DNA of 64,000 bases, from positions 4,221,994-4,285,993 of the forward strand of contig NW_004454166.1 in the NCBI RefSeq assembly GCF_000283155.1, written 5' to 3'. The translations under genes and the position numbers were made by a program. This DNA is from Ceratotherium simum simum. Its lineage: Eukaryota; Chordata; Mammalia; Perissodactyla; Rhinocerotidae. How positions within the stretch are numbered: the stretch's first letter is position 1; each line of letters opens with the position of its first letter. Of the stretch, positions 41,061-52,748 are shown one piece after another. The notes beneath the pieces are model-generated. The model did not search any database and had not been told where the DNA came from. It saw only the letters and a program-made list of their open reading frames with translations.

Positions 41061-41689
41061 CCAACCCTCCCAACGGAATCTCCAAAGGTCTGTAAATGGT
41101 GGTTGGAGTCATGGATCATTATGCTGTTCAGAACTGTTTACATAACGATGAAAGGGAGAGATTCCAGTTGGTGTAGGTGTCACTTCTCTCTAATTGTTTG
41201 CTTCCTTTTACAAGAAAAGGAGAGTTGGGTAACCCATTACCGTTTCCATTCTTGCCTCCAATGCCGGGAAACTGAAAGCTGATAGTAACCCTTCCTGGCT
41301 TAGATTTCTAGGTACAATTGTTTCTCTTTCTATTATTAGGCCCTTTAAGTATTCTTTTAAAATATAACTTTGAATTCAGTCACCTAGAAGTGGTCAGAGC
41401 ATAAATTACAAATTAGTGCAGTATAAATAATTCCAATTCAAGCTTTACCTTAAATTTCAGAAAGTCACCTCCCCTATTCAGCTTATAAATGTGGGTGAAT
41501 CTTGCATTTTACAGCTTCATGCCAATGATGGGGCTGCCATCAACCTGCCTCACTGGACAAATGACAGAGGATGAAGGGCCCAGAAGAACTACTCTGGTTG
41601 ACAGAGTAGAGGAACCAAGGCCTTGTTCTGTTGCTCCAGAAGCTCAGTTGTACCCTTTCAACCCAATTATCTGCTAAGGAGAACCAGCT
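41061..41689. other. Unassigned stretch
   Basis: AT-rich and motif-like (TAAATTACAAATTAGTGCAG near 41402), no repeat recognised. Confidence 0.3.
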
Positions 41690-41905
41690 GTGATATAGTG
41701 AAAACAAGGTGTGAACCTACAGTCAAAGAACTGGGCTTCAAATCCCAACTCTGTACGGCATTCCATGAGTCATTACCTCTGTAGGTCTAGTTTCCTCAGT
41801 GGTGAAATGGGGGTAACAACCTTGACCTTGCCTGTCTCTTGGGGTTATTGTGACGGTTCTTATGTGTAAAAATCTTTTATAGGATGCAAATTATTTAACA
41901 ACTAA
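41690..41905 (+). mobile_element. MIR: MIR SINE
   Basis: AAGAACTGGGCTTCAAATCC, TAGTTTCCTCAGTGGTGAAA and TTGGGGTTATTGTGACGGTT. Confidence 0.8.
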
Positions 41906-42484
41906 TGGAAATATCTCAGAAATGCTAAATAAAATATACTCAAATGTGGTAACTAACTCTTTATCAAAGAGGGCTTTCTTGTTCCTAGGAAAGGGTGGTA
42001 GGTTTTAAAAAAAAATCTGGAGTATTCTAATGTGCTCCTCAAATAGATAAGAACTTACAAGAGAACAGTGGGCAGGGGAAGGTCCCCAGCTGGGAGGATG
42101 GCCTTTGAGTGGCAGGGTCTTTAGGTTTACATTGACTTTGCACTGATCAGATAATGCTTGGAACCTTGTATTCAGTCCTTGACGGCTCACTGTAAGAGGG
42201 CTTCACCATCTATAGTGTGTCCAAAGGAAATAGCCCAGAGTAATAAGGGACCTGGAAACTATGTCCCATTAAAAATATTTAAAGGAACTCGGCACATATA
42301 GATCAGAACAGACTCAGGGGACATGGCCCTGTCTTCAGACGGATATAGAGACATAGGATCATCACGTAAAAGAGAGAATAGTTACTTTCAGTGTGGATTC
42401 CCAAAAATGTGAAAGTTGGTGGAGACAAGATGTCAATTCAGGGGAAGACAAACTTCAGAAGGGAGTACACAAACAAGGGCAACA
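41906..42484. other. Unassigned stretch
   Basis: No repeat recognised. Confidence 0.3.
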
Positions 42485-43240
42485 TCAATTGCCAGAAGGT
42501 TCAAAAGGGATTCTTGCCCTTGGTGAGAAGTTGCAATAGATAATCTTTGAAACGTTCCCACCATAAGACCAAACGTTCATCATTGGCAGGCACAAAGTTT
42601 CCCAGTCTCGGAGACAAAGTAAAATTCTTCTGCTAAAGAACCTAAACTTGACTTCAGATAGTAGAAGTTGGGAGTCATTACCAAGAAAGCCCTGACTTTG
42701 GGACTCGAAGCCTATCTCATGCCGAAATCGGCGCCCTTCAACGTCCCCTATATGTGCTACATTGATTGCCGGCTTCTCAGGTGAAAGCTTGACGCAGCCC
42801 CATCCCCCCAGGCTGCCTCCCTGGCACCAAGCCAGAAATCTGCTGCTGCCATTTGTGTTTTCATTTAGTAAATAAAGATCAGAAATGGCTGCTGCTTTAA
42901 TAGATTGAAAACTCTGGTCTGCAAATAAATATCTTGGGGGAATTAGAGAAGATTTGGAGAACAACAGTCAATCTCAATATAATTAAAAATAAGCTCTCAC
43001 CTGCTACTAATTTCCTTCTTGTTTCTTTGCTAACAGAAATCTTTGTTTGAACAAAGAGGTAAAAGGCACAGTCAGAAGCTGTTTACACAGTACAAATGAG
43101 AGTGCTAATTGTAGGGAGCCTGCATGTTAATGAGAAAGAGGTTATTTATCAGTGTGAAGTTCTGAGTGCAATAAATCGCAGGTGATATTTCAGGAAACAT
43201 TCATTTTCTGATGATTTCTTTTCCCCTCCAACGGTGGCCC
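42485..43240. promoter_or_regulatory. Longest repeat-free, motif-rich island
   Basis: No repeat recognised. The 3' half (42840-43240) carries TTGTGTTTTCATTTAGTAAA, AATAGATTGAAAACTC, TGCTAATTGTAGGG, CATGTTAATGAGAAAG and TTATTTATCAGTGTG. Homeodomain-, SOX/TCF- and Cdx-like words cluster. Composition suggests an enhancer-type conserved element, but conservation is unmeasured. A 159-codon minus-strand frame here has no recognisable domain. Confidence 0.3.
43040..43057. promoter_or_regulatory. Palindromic SOX/TCF-like site
   Basis: TCTTTGTT-TG-AACAAAGA: two inverted CTTTGTT/AACAAAG half-sites with a 2-bp spacer. An 18-bp perfect inverted repeat. Confidence 0.5.
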
Positions 43241-43244
43241 CAAA

Positions 43245-43430
43245 TCAAAGTGCAGTGTGTTGTAATGAAATAAGAATTGGTCTGGAAGCCACGAGATCTG
43301 GTTGTGGACCATAGCTTGCTGTGTGCCCTAGAATAAGTTGCTTTCCCTCTCTGAGTTTCAGGCTCAATATCTGTGAAAATTCAACATTTCTAAGTTTCCT
43401 TCCAGCTCTAACCATCACGGTATAAGAAGC
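43245..43430 (+). mobile_element. MIR3/L3-tailed SINE
   Basis: CTGGAAGCCACGAGATCTGG, TTTCCCTCTCTGAGTTTCAG and TTCCTTCCAGCTCTAACCAT; the 3' end matches the L3 tail rather than the L2 tail. Confidence 0.65.
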
Positions 43431-43734
43431 ACCAGAAGTGTACCTAATACTTCTACTGAGAAATAGGTTTCTCTTCCTTGGGATAAGCTTTGTTGTTCTG
43501 AAACCAACTTACAAAAATACATTCTTGGAAAGGGCCTGCCTTCCTAGCTCCCAGGTTTTCCCCTACTCTGGCTGCTGTGGTTCTGCCGAGCTCTTTTTGA
43601 GGAACTCATTGAAGATCCCTGGAAGCAAGCCTCCTAGCAGCACCACAGCATCGCATGCCTCCCCGCCGCCCCCTCAGTCCCTCTCAGTGGCTCTGAAGAG
43701 GCTCCAGGCTCCCTGACCTCCCTGTGACTCATTT
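43431..43734. other. Unassigned stretch
   Basis: No repeat recognised; C-rich 43650-43690. Confidence 0.3.
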
Positions 43735-44285
43735 ATTCAGTAAATATTCTTTGAGCACCCACTGTGTGCGAGGCACCATGTAAACACTAGGAACACAGAA
43801 TTCTGCAAGGCAAATACAGGCCATGCCCACATGGAACTGACTATCTAATGGGGAAGTCAGATGTGAAACAGATAATTATCCAAATAACAATGTGATAAGC
43901 ACTAAGTGGCAAAAATATGGGATGCCATGACACAGGGACCACATTTATCCTATAGGCTCAGGCAAGGCCATCCTGAATGATGTCTGCAATAAGCCCTACA
44001 GTGGAAGAAAGCAGGTCATGGCCACAGGGAGGGGACAAGCCTAGGAAACAGCGCACAGGACCTGGGGTAAGAAGGAGCCCAGCAAGTCCCAGGACAGGAA
44101 AGAAAGTCAGTGTGACCAGAGGACTTTGAACAAGCAGAGAACAGACAAACGAGCTGGAGAAGTAGGTAGGGCCAACTCCTGTAGGACTCTGGAGGCCCTG
44201 TTGGGACTTTGGGGCTCTGCCCCAAGGCAATCAGAAGCCATTAATAGATTTTAAATGAGAAAGAGATGTGATCAGAGGAGGGGTC
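43735..44285 (-). mobile_element. L2: L2 LINE
   Basis: TTCAGTAAATATTCTTTGAG, GGGAAGTCAGATGTGAAACA, AGAAGCCATTAATAGATTTT and TGATCAGAGG. Confidence 0.8.
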
Positions 44286-44889
44286 GCGTCAACCTCTCTC
44301 AATTGCCGTGTCTAAATTCAGGTTTCCCAGGGACTTGGTGGAACCCCTGAAACTCTCTTCCATCCCCTCCAGGGCCACGTCTGTACACCCAGCCCCAAGA
44401 GAAAAGGGTATCCCAGTGTTCCAAGGAAACCGAAAGTTCCAAGGAAAATGATCCACAAATGACCCCTTCACAACAATCCTCACTATAGGAAGAGATTCCA
44501 GCAGGGATCTTAGGGAACCCTCCACCCTCCCTCTTCCCCTCCTCTCCCAGGTGTACCAGGTAAACAGGAGGTAAACAGGAAGGACCCTACTCCGGAGGGA
44601 AATAGCAGGATGGGAGGTGATAAGCCGGGAACCCCAAAGGCTACAGCACAAAAAGGAGTGGAAACACTGGAAAGCGTATAGAAAGAAAAGACATCTACGG
44701 GGTTCTGGCCACGGACAAATGGAGTTCTCAACTCCCGCTCCCAGAAGCTTCTGCATGGACTATGGCCAAGCATCCGTGGGGGCAAATGCTTGTCCCATGA
44801 AAGGCAATAGCAGGAGGTGGGTCACAGGAAGCCTGTGAGGGATGATAGAGGCTGAAGCTGAGGGAGACAGACTAATAGCCTTCCCTGTG
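44286..44889. other. Unassigned stretch
   Basis: No repeat recognised. A 155-codon minus-strand frame (44289-44756) has no domain I know. Confidence 0.3.
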
Positions 44890-44990
44890 TTTCTTAAAGC
44901 ATGATCCACAGACTGTACACTTCCTCATCAAACAGGGTGTGGTGACAAATGTTGATCCCCTAGCCCCAGAATCACTCAGCCCTCACAAGT
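44890..44990. mobile_element. hAT-type fragment (weak)
   Basis: GTTTCTTAAAGCATGATCCA and CACAGACTGTACACTTCCTC recall a MER20-group left end. Confidence 0.4.
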
Positions 44991-45024
44991 AATGAGGGGG
45001 TGGGGGGTCAGCATCCAGGCCCCA

Positions 45025-45240
45025 AAATCAGACTAACTGGTTTCAAATCCTGATTCCACACACTTACTAGCTATGTGAACTCAGGTGAATTGCCTCATCT
45101 ATTTTAGCGTCAGCTTCCAGGCATGTAAACTGAACATCACAATAGTACCTACTTGTAGGCTTGTTGTGGAGAGGAAATGAGATAACTCATGAAAAGTACT
45201 GAGAATTTAGAATGATGCCTTCCTGGGACTTAGGAAGACT
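45025..45240 (+). mobile_element. MIR: MIR SINE
   Basis: GGTTTCAAATCCTGATTCCA, TTACTAGCTATGTGAACTCA, ATAGTACCTACTTGTAGGCT and GAAATGAGATAACTCATG. Confidence 0.85.
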
Positions 45241-45344
45241 CTGACAACCGTTAACTATTAGTGTAACTAAGAGAGAATGTCTAACAGTGGGCCTGGGAAC
45301 CCCCGGAGATTCTTAGGACCACTCATTAATGTTTTGTCTTCAGT

Positions 45345-45500
45345 TTGTGGAGTATGTATATGCCAGCCTCTGGGCTAAGCCTTTTATGGGCCTTATCTCA
45401 TTTAGTCCCAGGATGTGGCACTAATATTTCCCCACCTTACAGATGAGGAAGTGGAGGCCTAGAGTGGTTCAGTACCTTGTCCCAAGCCAGATGCTGAAAT
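45345..45500 (-). mobile_element. MIR: MIR fragment
   Basis: CTGGGCTAAGCCTTTTATGG, TTATCTCATTTAGTCCCAGG and CACCTTACAGATGAGGAAGT. Confidence 0.75.
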
Positions 45501-45779
45501 TCTGGAGACTCTTTAGGAACAGCAAATTCTACCAGGATAGAAGCAGAGGGCAGTCCTAGGGGACACGACAGGCTGCCACTCATGAGCTCAGAGAGTGGCT
45601 GTGAGCAGAATCTGCAGCCTCTGCCCAGTTAGGGGGTTGGATCTCAGGAAGGGCTGAAGCTAATGGGTAGACCTGGCCCCCAGAGGGAATGGTGCTTCTG
45701 CCCCAGTGATTAAGGAAGCCAAGGGGAAGGGCTCAGCCTGAATGTTGTTGAAAGCCAGCTCAGCCCTGCCTGTCCCCAG
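45501..45779. other. Unassigned stretch
   Basis: No repeat recognised. Confidence 0.3.
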
Positions 45780-46005
45780 GCTGCCAGCCACAATCTTTGC
45801 TCCTCAACTGCCCTGACCTGCATGGCACCACCCCTCCAGCAGTTGGCACGCCTTTCTCATGGTATAGAGATCTTTGCATAGTGTAGTTGTCTATGAGTGT
45901 GTCAACCTTTTGCAGTGCTTGACCACATGACTGAAGTCTGACTGTGTCTTCAGAGCCAAGCATGGTGCCTGGAAGGTGGGAGGCAGGAATGAATGAATGA
46001 ATCAT
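45780..46005 (+). mobile_element. L2: L2 3' end
   Basis: TGACTGTGTCTTCAGAGCCA, AGCATGGTGCCTGGAAGGTG and a GAATGAATGAATGAAT tail. Confidence 0.65.
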
Positions 46006-46039
46006 CAGGGGCAGAGCAGGCTCCCAAATCTAAAGAATT

Positions 46040-46300
46040 TGATCCTCTCAGTGGCCAAAAAGATAAGACTGGCAGTCAGAAGTCTTGCATTTCAGTCCCA
46101 GCTCTGCTATTTTCTTGCCGCGTGCCCCTCAGCATATTACTTAGTGTCTCAATATCCACTCCATTGTCTATAAAATGGCTACTATAATCATTCAAATGAG
46201 AATATGGATTTGAAAGTTGCTTGTACATGATAAACTAATGAACAAAGACACGATATTTGTGCCATGTGTATAGAGACATGATAGAGCCATATCAGACGAG
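46040..46300 (+). mobile_element. MIR: MIR SINE
   Basis: GTCTTGCATTTCAGTCCCAG, TACTTAGTGTCTCAATATCC, TGTCTATAAAATGGCTACTA and CACGATATTTGTGCC. Confidence 0.75.
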
Positions 46301-46329
46301 TACAATTTATTATGTGCTTAAGAGTTGCT

Positions 46330-46470
46330 GCCTTCCTGGCCACCCCAGGCAGAACTGGCCTTCCTTTCTTTGTGTCCCGCTCACCCTCCACAGCCTTCCA
46401 TCATAGCACCTGACACTTTACTGCACTTGGTAACTGTCTACTGGTTCCCCTAGCTAGACTGAGAGGACAG
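46330..46470 (+). mobile_element. L2: L2 3' fragment
   Basis: CATCATAGCACCTGACACTT and CCTAGCTAGACTGAGAGGAC. Confidence 0.5.
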
Positions 46471-46839
46471 CCTCTGAGGAAGCAGCCCTTCGGCTGCACC
46501 CCCTCCAATGGTGGCAGGGGAGATCTACCCCAACCTGCCAAGGCATGACTGACCTGGGCAGCCGCTTCTTTGGGACTGACCCAGTGACTGTTTCACCACA
46601 AAATCCTTGGTAAAAGGAATTGAAAATTCTTGCTTCTGATCAACAAGCTTCCCCTGCCATGCAAATTAGGACATGTCTATAGAGCAAATTACCACACAGT
46701 GGAATCTCATGTCCTTAGACCGGAAGCCAGGCCTGCCTCAGAGACTCTGCCCTCCCTCTGCTGTGACACTCCTGGATTGTGGGCCCATCTGGTGAGCCAA
46801 GCACACACACATGGAGAAGGAGATTGAGCAGGGCCCAGC
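46471..46839. other. Unassigned stretch
   Basis: A POU-type ATGCAAAT word lies at 46659-46666. No repeat recognised. Confidence 0.3.
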
Positions 46840-46930
46840 CTCCTACCATCACCAAGCCCAATTCTGGTGGGTACAGGATGGGCCCTTAATGAAGGTTTGA
46901 TCAATGAATGAACGAATGAATGAATGATCC
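46840..46930 (+). mobile_element. L2: L2 3' tail
   Basis: GGTTTGATCAATGAATGAAC and GAATGAATGAATGAT. Confidence 0.55.
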
Positions 46931-47134
46931 CTCCAAAAAGAAGGCCTTTCCCTTTCAAAAATTCTAGAAGTAAAATTTCACACCAATCGTAGCTTCTTCT
47001 GGATACACAGATGCCAGGCGTAGGAGCACTGGTTGCAGAAGATACCTGGGTGGAGGCCTACCCACTGACAAGAGCACGAGCATCACATATTCCTCCTGAA
47101 TCCCCACAACAATCCTGTGGGACAGGATTGTGCC
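46931..47134. other. Unassigned stretch
   Basis: No repeat recognised. Confidence 0.3.
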
Positions 47135-47335
47135 TTGGTCTAACACACTCTTCCCTGCTCCCTACCTGCCTCCCCGCACTGCCCACCCCACTCCCCAGCC
47201 CTTTTGCCTCCTCAGTTCATCCTTCAGATCTGATCTGAGCTGAAAGGTCAGCTCTTCCAGAAAGCCTTTCTGAAGGAGGATCTGAGGGAGTGAGACGCCC
47301 ATGTTCTTCCTAGGACAGCTCAGCTGCCTGTCCAC
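47135..47335 (+). mobile_element. L2: L2 3' fragment
   Basis: TGCCTCCTCAGTTCATCCTT, CTGAGCTGAAAGGTCAGCTC and TCCAGAAAGCCTTTCTGAAG. Confidence 0.65.
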
Positions 47336-48119
47336 TCATTGAAAGGTACTGGCCATAGTGGAGAAGGAGAGAGAGAGTGAAATGGAATGCTTACACCCAG
47401 GGTAATGCTTACTAAAGAAGGGAAGGTGGGATCCCCGTTGGACTCATCAGAATTAATTACTAGCAAACCATCAGGTTAACAGGAATAACAGCAAAGAAAG
47501 GGGAGTCACCAGGCCGGGTTGAAATCAGCTCTTCTGCAAGACAAGAAACTGAACCAACAGGCAGTTTTCTGTGGCAACACTCAGGGAAATTTCTAGGAGG
47601 GGCACAGAAGTCTGCTGTGGTCCGGTTTCCCTTCCTGCTGGAGGTGGAGAACAATGGTGCCTACTACAAATGGTCTCCCCCCAGAAGTCACAGTTGAAGA
47701 GTCTGAAAGAAGTATCTGTCCAGATCTTTGGTTTCTGAGGGGAACCACAGTCAAGAATGCATCTGAGTATGAAACAAATAAGAAAAGTATTCCAAAAAGG
47801 CAGGGACTTAAAACCTGTGTCAGTAGCTTAAAAAGCCGTCAAGAAAGGAATGAAACTCTCCCACCAATTCTTACCATGATGAGAAAGTCCCAATTTTCTA
47901 AAAAAGACAACAACTTATATTCCCTGTAACAAATGCAGTGAGACTCAGGCACTAGGAAGTAGGAAGATTGTTACCATCCCCCCTCCACACACACATCCCT
48001 CCCAGGAGAACAAGAAGCGCCCCCTATACCATAACTAACGCAGCAAACCAGAGGGTGCTATCTTTCAAAAATAGGAACCGCCCCCCAAGACTCAAACTCT
48101 CAGTGTCAGCATCCTATGG
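47336..48119. other. Unassigned stretch of about 780 bp
   Basis: No repeat recognised; GAATTAATTACTAGCAAAC near 47450. Confidence 0.3.
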
Positions 48120-48345
48120 GAAAGGTCAAGGGCTCTGAGGCCTGCTAGGCTTGGATGGGAATCACTTTCAAATCATGCAATCAGAAGCAAATTACCTAAT
48201 CTTTCTGAGCCTCCGTTACTTCATCTGTGAAATGGGCAAAAAGTACCTCTCCCACAGGGTTGTTATGGGCTTTAAAAGATATGACTGATGTAAAGCACTT
48301 GACACAAAGCCTATGAAATAGTAGTGGCTCATAAAATGTTCTGAG
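48120..48345 (+). mobile_element. MIR: MIR SINE
   Basis: CAAATTACCTAATCTTTCTG, AGCCTCCGTTACTTCATCTG, TGTGAAATGGGCAAAAAGTA and AAAGCACTTGACACAAAGCC. Confidence 0.85.
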
Positions 48346-48486
48346 TCCTTCCTTCATATCTGTAGATTTACTCAAGAACAAAGAAGTCAGAAGAAATCTG
48401 GAGACTTTTCTATTAGCTAAAGGAAACTAAAAAATGTGGGAAGTCCTTTCTTCTTCTAATTGAAAGTTATGAGTATTAAGAGTACC

Positions 48487-48725
48487 TTCTCTGACCCACC
48501 AAAAACAGGTTAGGGTCCTTCCTAGGTGGCCCTACAGCACCTTCAAAGCATCCCAATCACAGCACTCAGGCCACTCCTTGTAAATAATATGATCGTCTGC
48601 TCACTTGTCTCCATCACCTACCAGATTCTAAAATTTAGAAGACAATCAGGGGCAGTGTGTATCTTCTTCAAACATGTTTATCCAGTCCTTGGGGCAGGGT
48701 CTGAATATCTGCTTAATTAATCAAT
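48487..48725 (+). mobile_element. L2: L2 fragment
   Basis: TTCTCTGACCCACCAAAAAC, ACCAGATTCTAAAATTTAGA and GGGGCAGGGTCTGAATATCT. Confidence 0.55.
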
Positions 48726-48899
48726 CAACACTTTTTAAATTAATTATTTATTATTATTTAGGAGAACTAAATAGTGTAAAAATATCTTACAATAAACATC
48801 TGGACCAAAACCTGAAGAATGGGAGGCAGGAATAAAAGATGTGTTAAGGAGTGTGAAATTCCTTGACTTCAGGAGAGGAAACTCAAAAGATATTGTTTT
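48726..48899. other. AT-rich unassigned stretch
   Basis: Nothing recognised beyond TTAATTATTTATTATTATTT. Confidence 0.3.
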
Positions 48900-50220
48900 A
48901 CTCTCTTCTCTAAAACTTAAACAAAATAGTTTAGAAAATGCTCTTTAATTAAAGTAATGATTTGTAGAATTTAAAATAAAATATATACTTCCCAAAAGAA
49001 TGGAGAAGTTAAAAGGAAACTATATAGCATATATAGAAAATGACCCCCTAAAAGGTAAGAAAAAAGTAGAAAAAAGAAAGTCAATGAAAAAGATGACAAA
49101 AAATATATATATAATGTATCTGTTTTAACAAAAACATGTGAATGGCTTACAACTCCCTATTCAAAGATTCTCAGATTGGGTCAAATAACAAAACCTAACT
49201 ATCTGCTGTTCACCAAACACACCTTAAAACAAATCAGCACAAAAATATAAAGACTGGGTGAAGGAATATTATGTAAATGCACACACACATAAATATTACT
49301 ATCAGATAACAGTGAATACCAGGCAAATGCAAGAGAGACCATCATTTCATATTGGTAAAGCGTTCAATTTACAATGAAAATATAATTATCATGAACATTT
49401 AATGCCAAATAATATTGTATCAACACACGTAAAACAAAAATTGTTAGAAATACAAAGAGAAAAAAGACAGAAAGTTATCAAATTCAGAAATGCTAGTACA
49501 TCTTTCTGTGACAGCTAAAATAAATGAAAAAGCAAGGATATAAAGGTAATGATTAATCTATTTATTAAAATTTACTTGATATATATATTTATAAAATTGT
49601 ACAATTTGATTTTGTACAAACAGAAAATATGCTTTCTTTTCCAAGATGTATAGACTATTTATAATAATTTATCATATTAGGATATAGAGAAAATTTCAAA
49701 GTCCCAAAACCAAAGTTTCACAAGCTGTATCTCTCAATATAATTTAACCAAATTATAAATTAATAAGAAGAGTTTAAAGAAAAGCCCATCCCCTTAGAAA
49801 TTAAAAAAAGCACTCTACCGATCCATTTTAAAGAAGAAATATATATCATAATTGCAGATAATTTTAAAAGTAAAGATGAGAAAACTATATATATATAAAT
49901 TTATATGAAATACCCAAACTATCCTCAGAAAAAAAGTCCATAGTCCTAAATATTTCAATATTAGACAAAAAAGATGGAAAAATGAACTACCATTTTATTT
50001 AAAATCTAGAAAAAGGACAACAAAATAACTTTTTTAAAAAAGAGAAAGGAATAAATAAACATAAAAGAGCAAGGTAAGGGTAAAAGAATAAAAAAGATTA
50101 ATTAAATAGCCAGAACTCAGAATTGGTAAAAAAACAAACAAACGTACAAAAAAACCCAAGAACTAGTCTTTGAATAGAGCAATAATGTAAATAAGCTTCT
50201 AACATGTAATTAAGAAAGAA
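48900..50220 (+). mobile_element. L1M: L1M ORF2 region, eroded
   Basis: A-rich sense strand typical of L1. ACAACTCCCTATTCAAAGAT, TATCTGCTGTTCACCAAACA, ATTCAATTTACAATG-like and AATTATCATGAACATTTAAT phrases follow the ORF2 endonuclease-to-RT order. No long open frame survives, and no young L1 promoter or 3' end is attached. Confidence 0.65.
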
Positions 50221-50760
50221 AGAGAGGATTCTGGGATGATGAAGGTGACAGTGGCAGGATGGTTTTGGATATTCTCAAATCTCCGCATAAAAACAGAGCA
50301 ACTAGAAAGCACAACCAAAATCCACAGACAGTGGATTGTGTTTACAACAAAACTAGGTGACCAGGTGTCTCCATGAGCTGCGAAATACAAGTGGGTGGGA
50401 CAAATCTAAAGAGTCGACAGCTGCGTATCATTGGCACCTGTGCAAAGAGAGCGGCAGGATGCAACAGGATGGATCTGAGAACAGGAGCGCCCTAAAGGGC
50501 CAGCAGGTTTTCACTTTTGGAAGATGTAAGAGCAGTAGCTAAAACTGGGAGGGGTTTTGCTCACTCCAGTAGGGGAGAAGTACAAAGGAGCCCAACGGGG
50601 TGGGGCAGTCCTGCCCCAATGAAATGAGAGAAATGGGAGAGACACATTGGCACTGAAAAATTTTCTCTATACTCAAAGACTAAAAATGTAAAGAAATGGA
50701 ACAATTTTGAGAAAAGGTAAGTTATTTCAAGTGATCCAAGACGATACAGAAAATTTGAAT
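50221..50760. other. About 540 bp of different composition inside the L1
   Basis: GC rises to near 45 per cent against the A-rich flanks, and no L1 ORF2 phrase is recognised. It may be an insertion or an L1-related 5' region; unassigned. Confidence 0.4.
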
Positions 50761-51530
50761 GGAAGAAAAACCATGACATAAATTAAAAAATTATTCTCCC
50801 TAAAAATGATAGGCACACATGGTGTCATGGACAAACTCTTTCAGACCTTCAAAAAACAGATTAATTCTATTTCAACATTTGAGGATAAAATAAATAAATA
50901 AATATTAACAAAGTAAACATATCAAAAAAACCCTATGGAACAAAATTATTTATGAACGTAGATGTAAAAATTCTAAAGAACTTAGTTACAAATCAAATAC
51001 AGTATCATATAAAAATAAAAATAACTTTTGTTCAAGTAAGATTTAACCTAGGAAATCTACTAAGGTAATTTATTCCATCAATAGGTTAAGAGAGAAAAAA
51101 ATACCCATAATATCAGCTTAATAGATGGTGAAAAGTCTTAATAAAATTCAGTATCTATTCCTGATTAAAAAAGAAAATTCTTCAGAAATTAAAAAATTCA
51201 TCCTTAACATGATGAATAACATTTATCTTACTAATATATACAACTTCAGATATTATGATGAAATACTAGAAACATCCTCATTAAATAGAAGAGTAAAATA
51301 AGTCTTCCCAGCATTACCACCATCATTCAAAATTATTCTAGAATTTCTTGCTAATCCAGTAAGTAAAGAAAAAGGAAAAAAAAGTTATGGGTACTGGAAA
51401 GGAAAAAAAAATATTATTTGCTGATGTTGAAATGATCTTCTTAGAAAACCTGAAAAAATAAAAATAAAAATGATTAGAGATAATTGTCTCCTCTAAAGTA
51501 TTCTAATTAAACAGAAAAAAGAAGGAAAAT
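50761..51530 (+). mobile_element. L1M: L1M reverse-transcriptase region, eroded
   Basis: TGAACGTAGATGTAAAAATT, CCATCAATAGGTTAAGAGAG, AATATCAGCTTAATAGATGG and ATTTGCTGATGTTGAAATGA track the order of the L1 ORF2 RT domain, the last being at the FADD position. Nonsense-ridden. Confidence 0.7.
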
Positions 51531-51929
51531 AACTGTTTTTGATAAGCAGTATAATTACATTTAAAATCAAAAGAGGTACCCCATTAATACCCTTTATCCC
51601 CTCACCAACATTAAGTTTATTCTGAGCTCCAGGTCGTATTTTAATTAAAGAGAGATTAATTTTTCTACTCTGACTCTGTTTTGAAAAGTAAATATTATTT
51701 ATGTTTTTCTTGTTATAAATAAAATATTCACTGTAGAAATTTTTAAAAATACACATGAGCAAAACTAAGAAGCAAGTAAAAATCACCCACAAACCATATA
51801 AAACCACCATTAATATTCTGAAATATACACACCACTTATTTTAGTTTAATTTATCCATGTTATGTAATTAATCTTTTGCCTATATAAACTTCATCATATA
51901 AAGTTAAAATTCGGTTTTCTGTTTTTTTA
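51531..51929. other. AT-rich stretch, possibly repeat-derived
   Basis: AAAAATACACATGAGCAAAA and AATCACCCACAAACCATATA recall a widespread old repeat, but I cannot name it. Confidence 0.35.
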
Positions 51930-52402
51930 TGTGGTTGGTTGAATAATGGTCCTCAATGATATCTAGGTCCTAATCCCTGGAACCTATGAATGTTACCTTA
52001 TATGGCAAAAGGGACTTTGCAGGTGTGATTAAGGATCTTAAAATAGGGAGATTTACTCTGATTTATCTGGATGGACTCTAAATGTAATCACAGTGTCCTT
52101 ATAAGAGGAAGTCACAGAAGAAGAAGGCAATGTGACAACTGAAGCAAGATTCCATACTGCTGTCTTTGAAGAAACCTTGAGCCCAAGGAATACAGCTGCC
52201 ATTAGAAAGTTGAACAAGGCAAAGAAATACATTCTTTCCTAGAGCCTCCAGGGCCTCATGGCCCTACCGACACCTTGATTTCAGCCCAGAGTAACTGATT
52301 TTCAGATATTTGACCTCTAGAACTGTAAGAAAATAGATGTATATTGTTTTGAGTCACCAAGTTTGTGGTAACTCGTTACAGCAGCAATCAGAAACCAATA
52401 CA
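51930..52402 (+). mobile_element. MLT1: MLT1 LTR
   Basis: TGTGGTTGGTTGAATAATGG, TCCTAATCCCTGGAACCTAT, GGATTATCT-like internal block, AATACAGCTGCCATTAGAAA and AGCAATCAGAAACCAATACA. Confidence 0.88.
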
Positions 52403-52748
52403 CTTATGAAATCATACTTGATAAACAAGCAAGAAATATTGTATAGTTAGACATTAGTCTTGGACATTAAAAAAGCAAAGTGGAAAAAATCCCAAAAGCA
52501 AACAAACAAAAAAACCGAGGTATGATCCCACGGCAAAGGACACAAACTGGAATTTAAACTCTAAACTCTAAAGGACTCTGAATTCCTTTCAGGACAGAGA
52601 GTGGAGCATTTACATTTTTTAAAATAAACATCATAATTTCCACATAAGAAAGAAAGGATAAAGATTAGAAGGCAGATAATATAAACCCATAACGAACACA
52701 AAGAAGACTAGATCAGTGAAAATAACTATCATAAAGACTGAAATCCTG
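52403..52748. other. AT-rich unassigned stretch
   Basis: No repeat recognised; AAACTCTAAACTCTAAAGG near 52556 is a short double. Confidence 0.3.

Noticed and set aside
42485..42964. 159-codon minus-strand open frame
   Set aside because: The longest frame in the window, but no domain, no splice context and no codon bias was seen; the region is better explained as non-coding.
44289..44756. 155-codon minus-strand open frame
   Set aside because: Overlaps other frames, no recognisable family, low-complexity in places.
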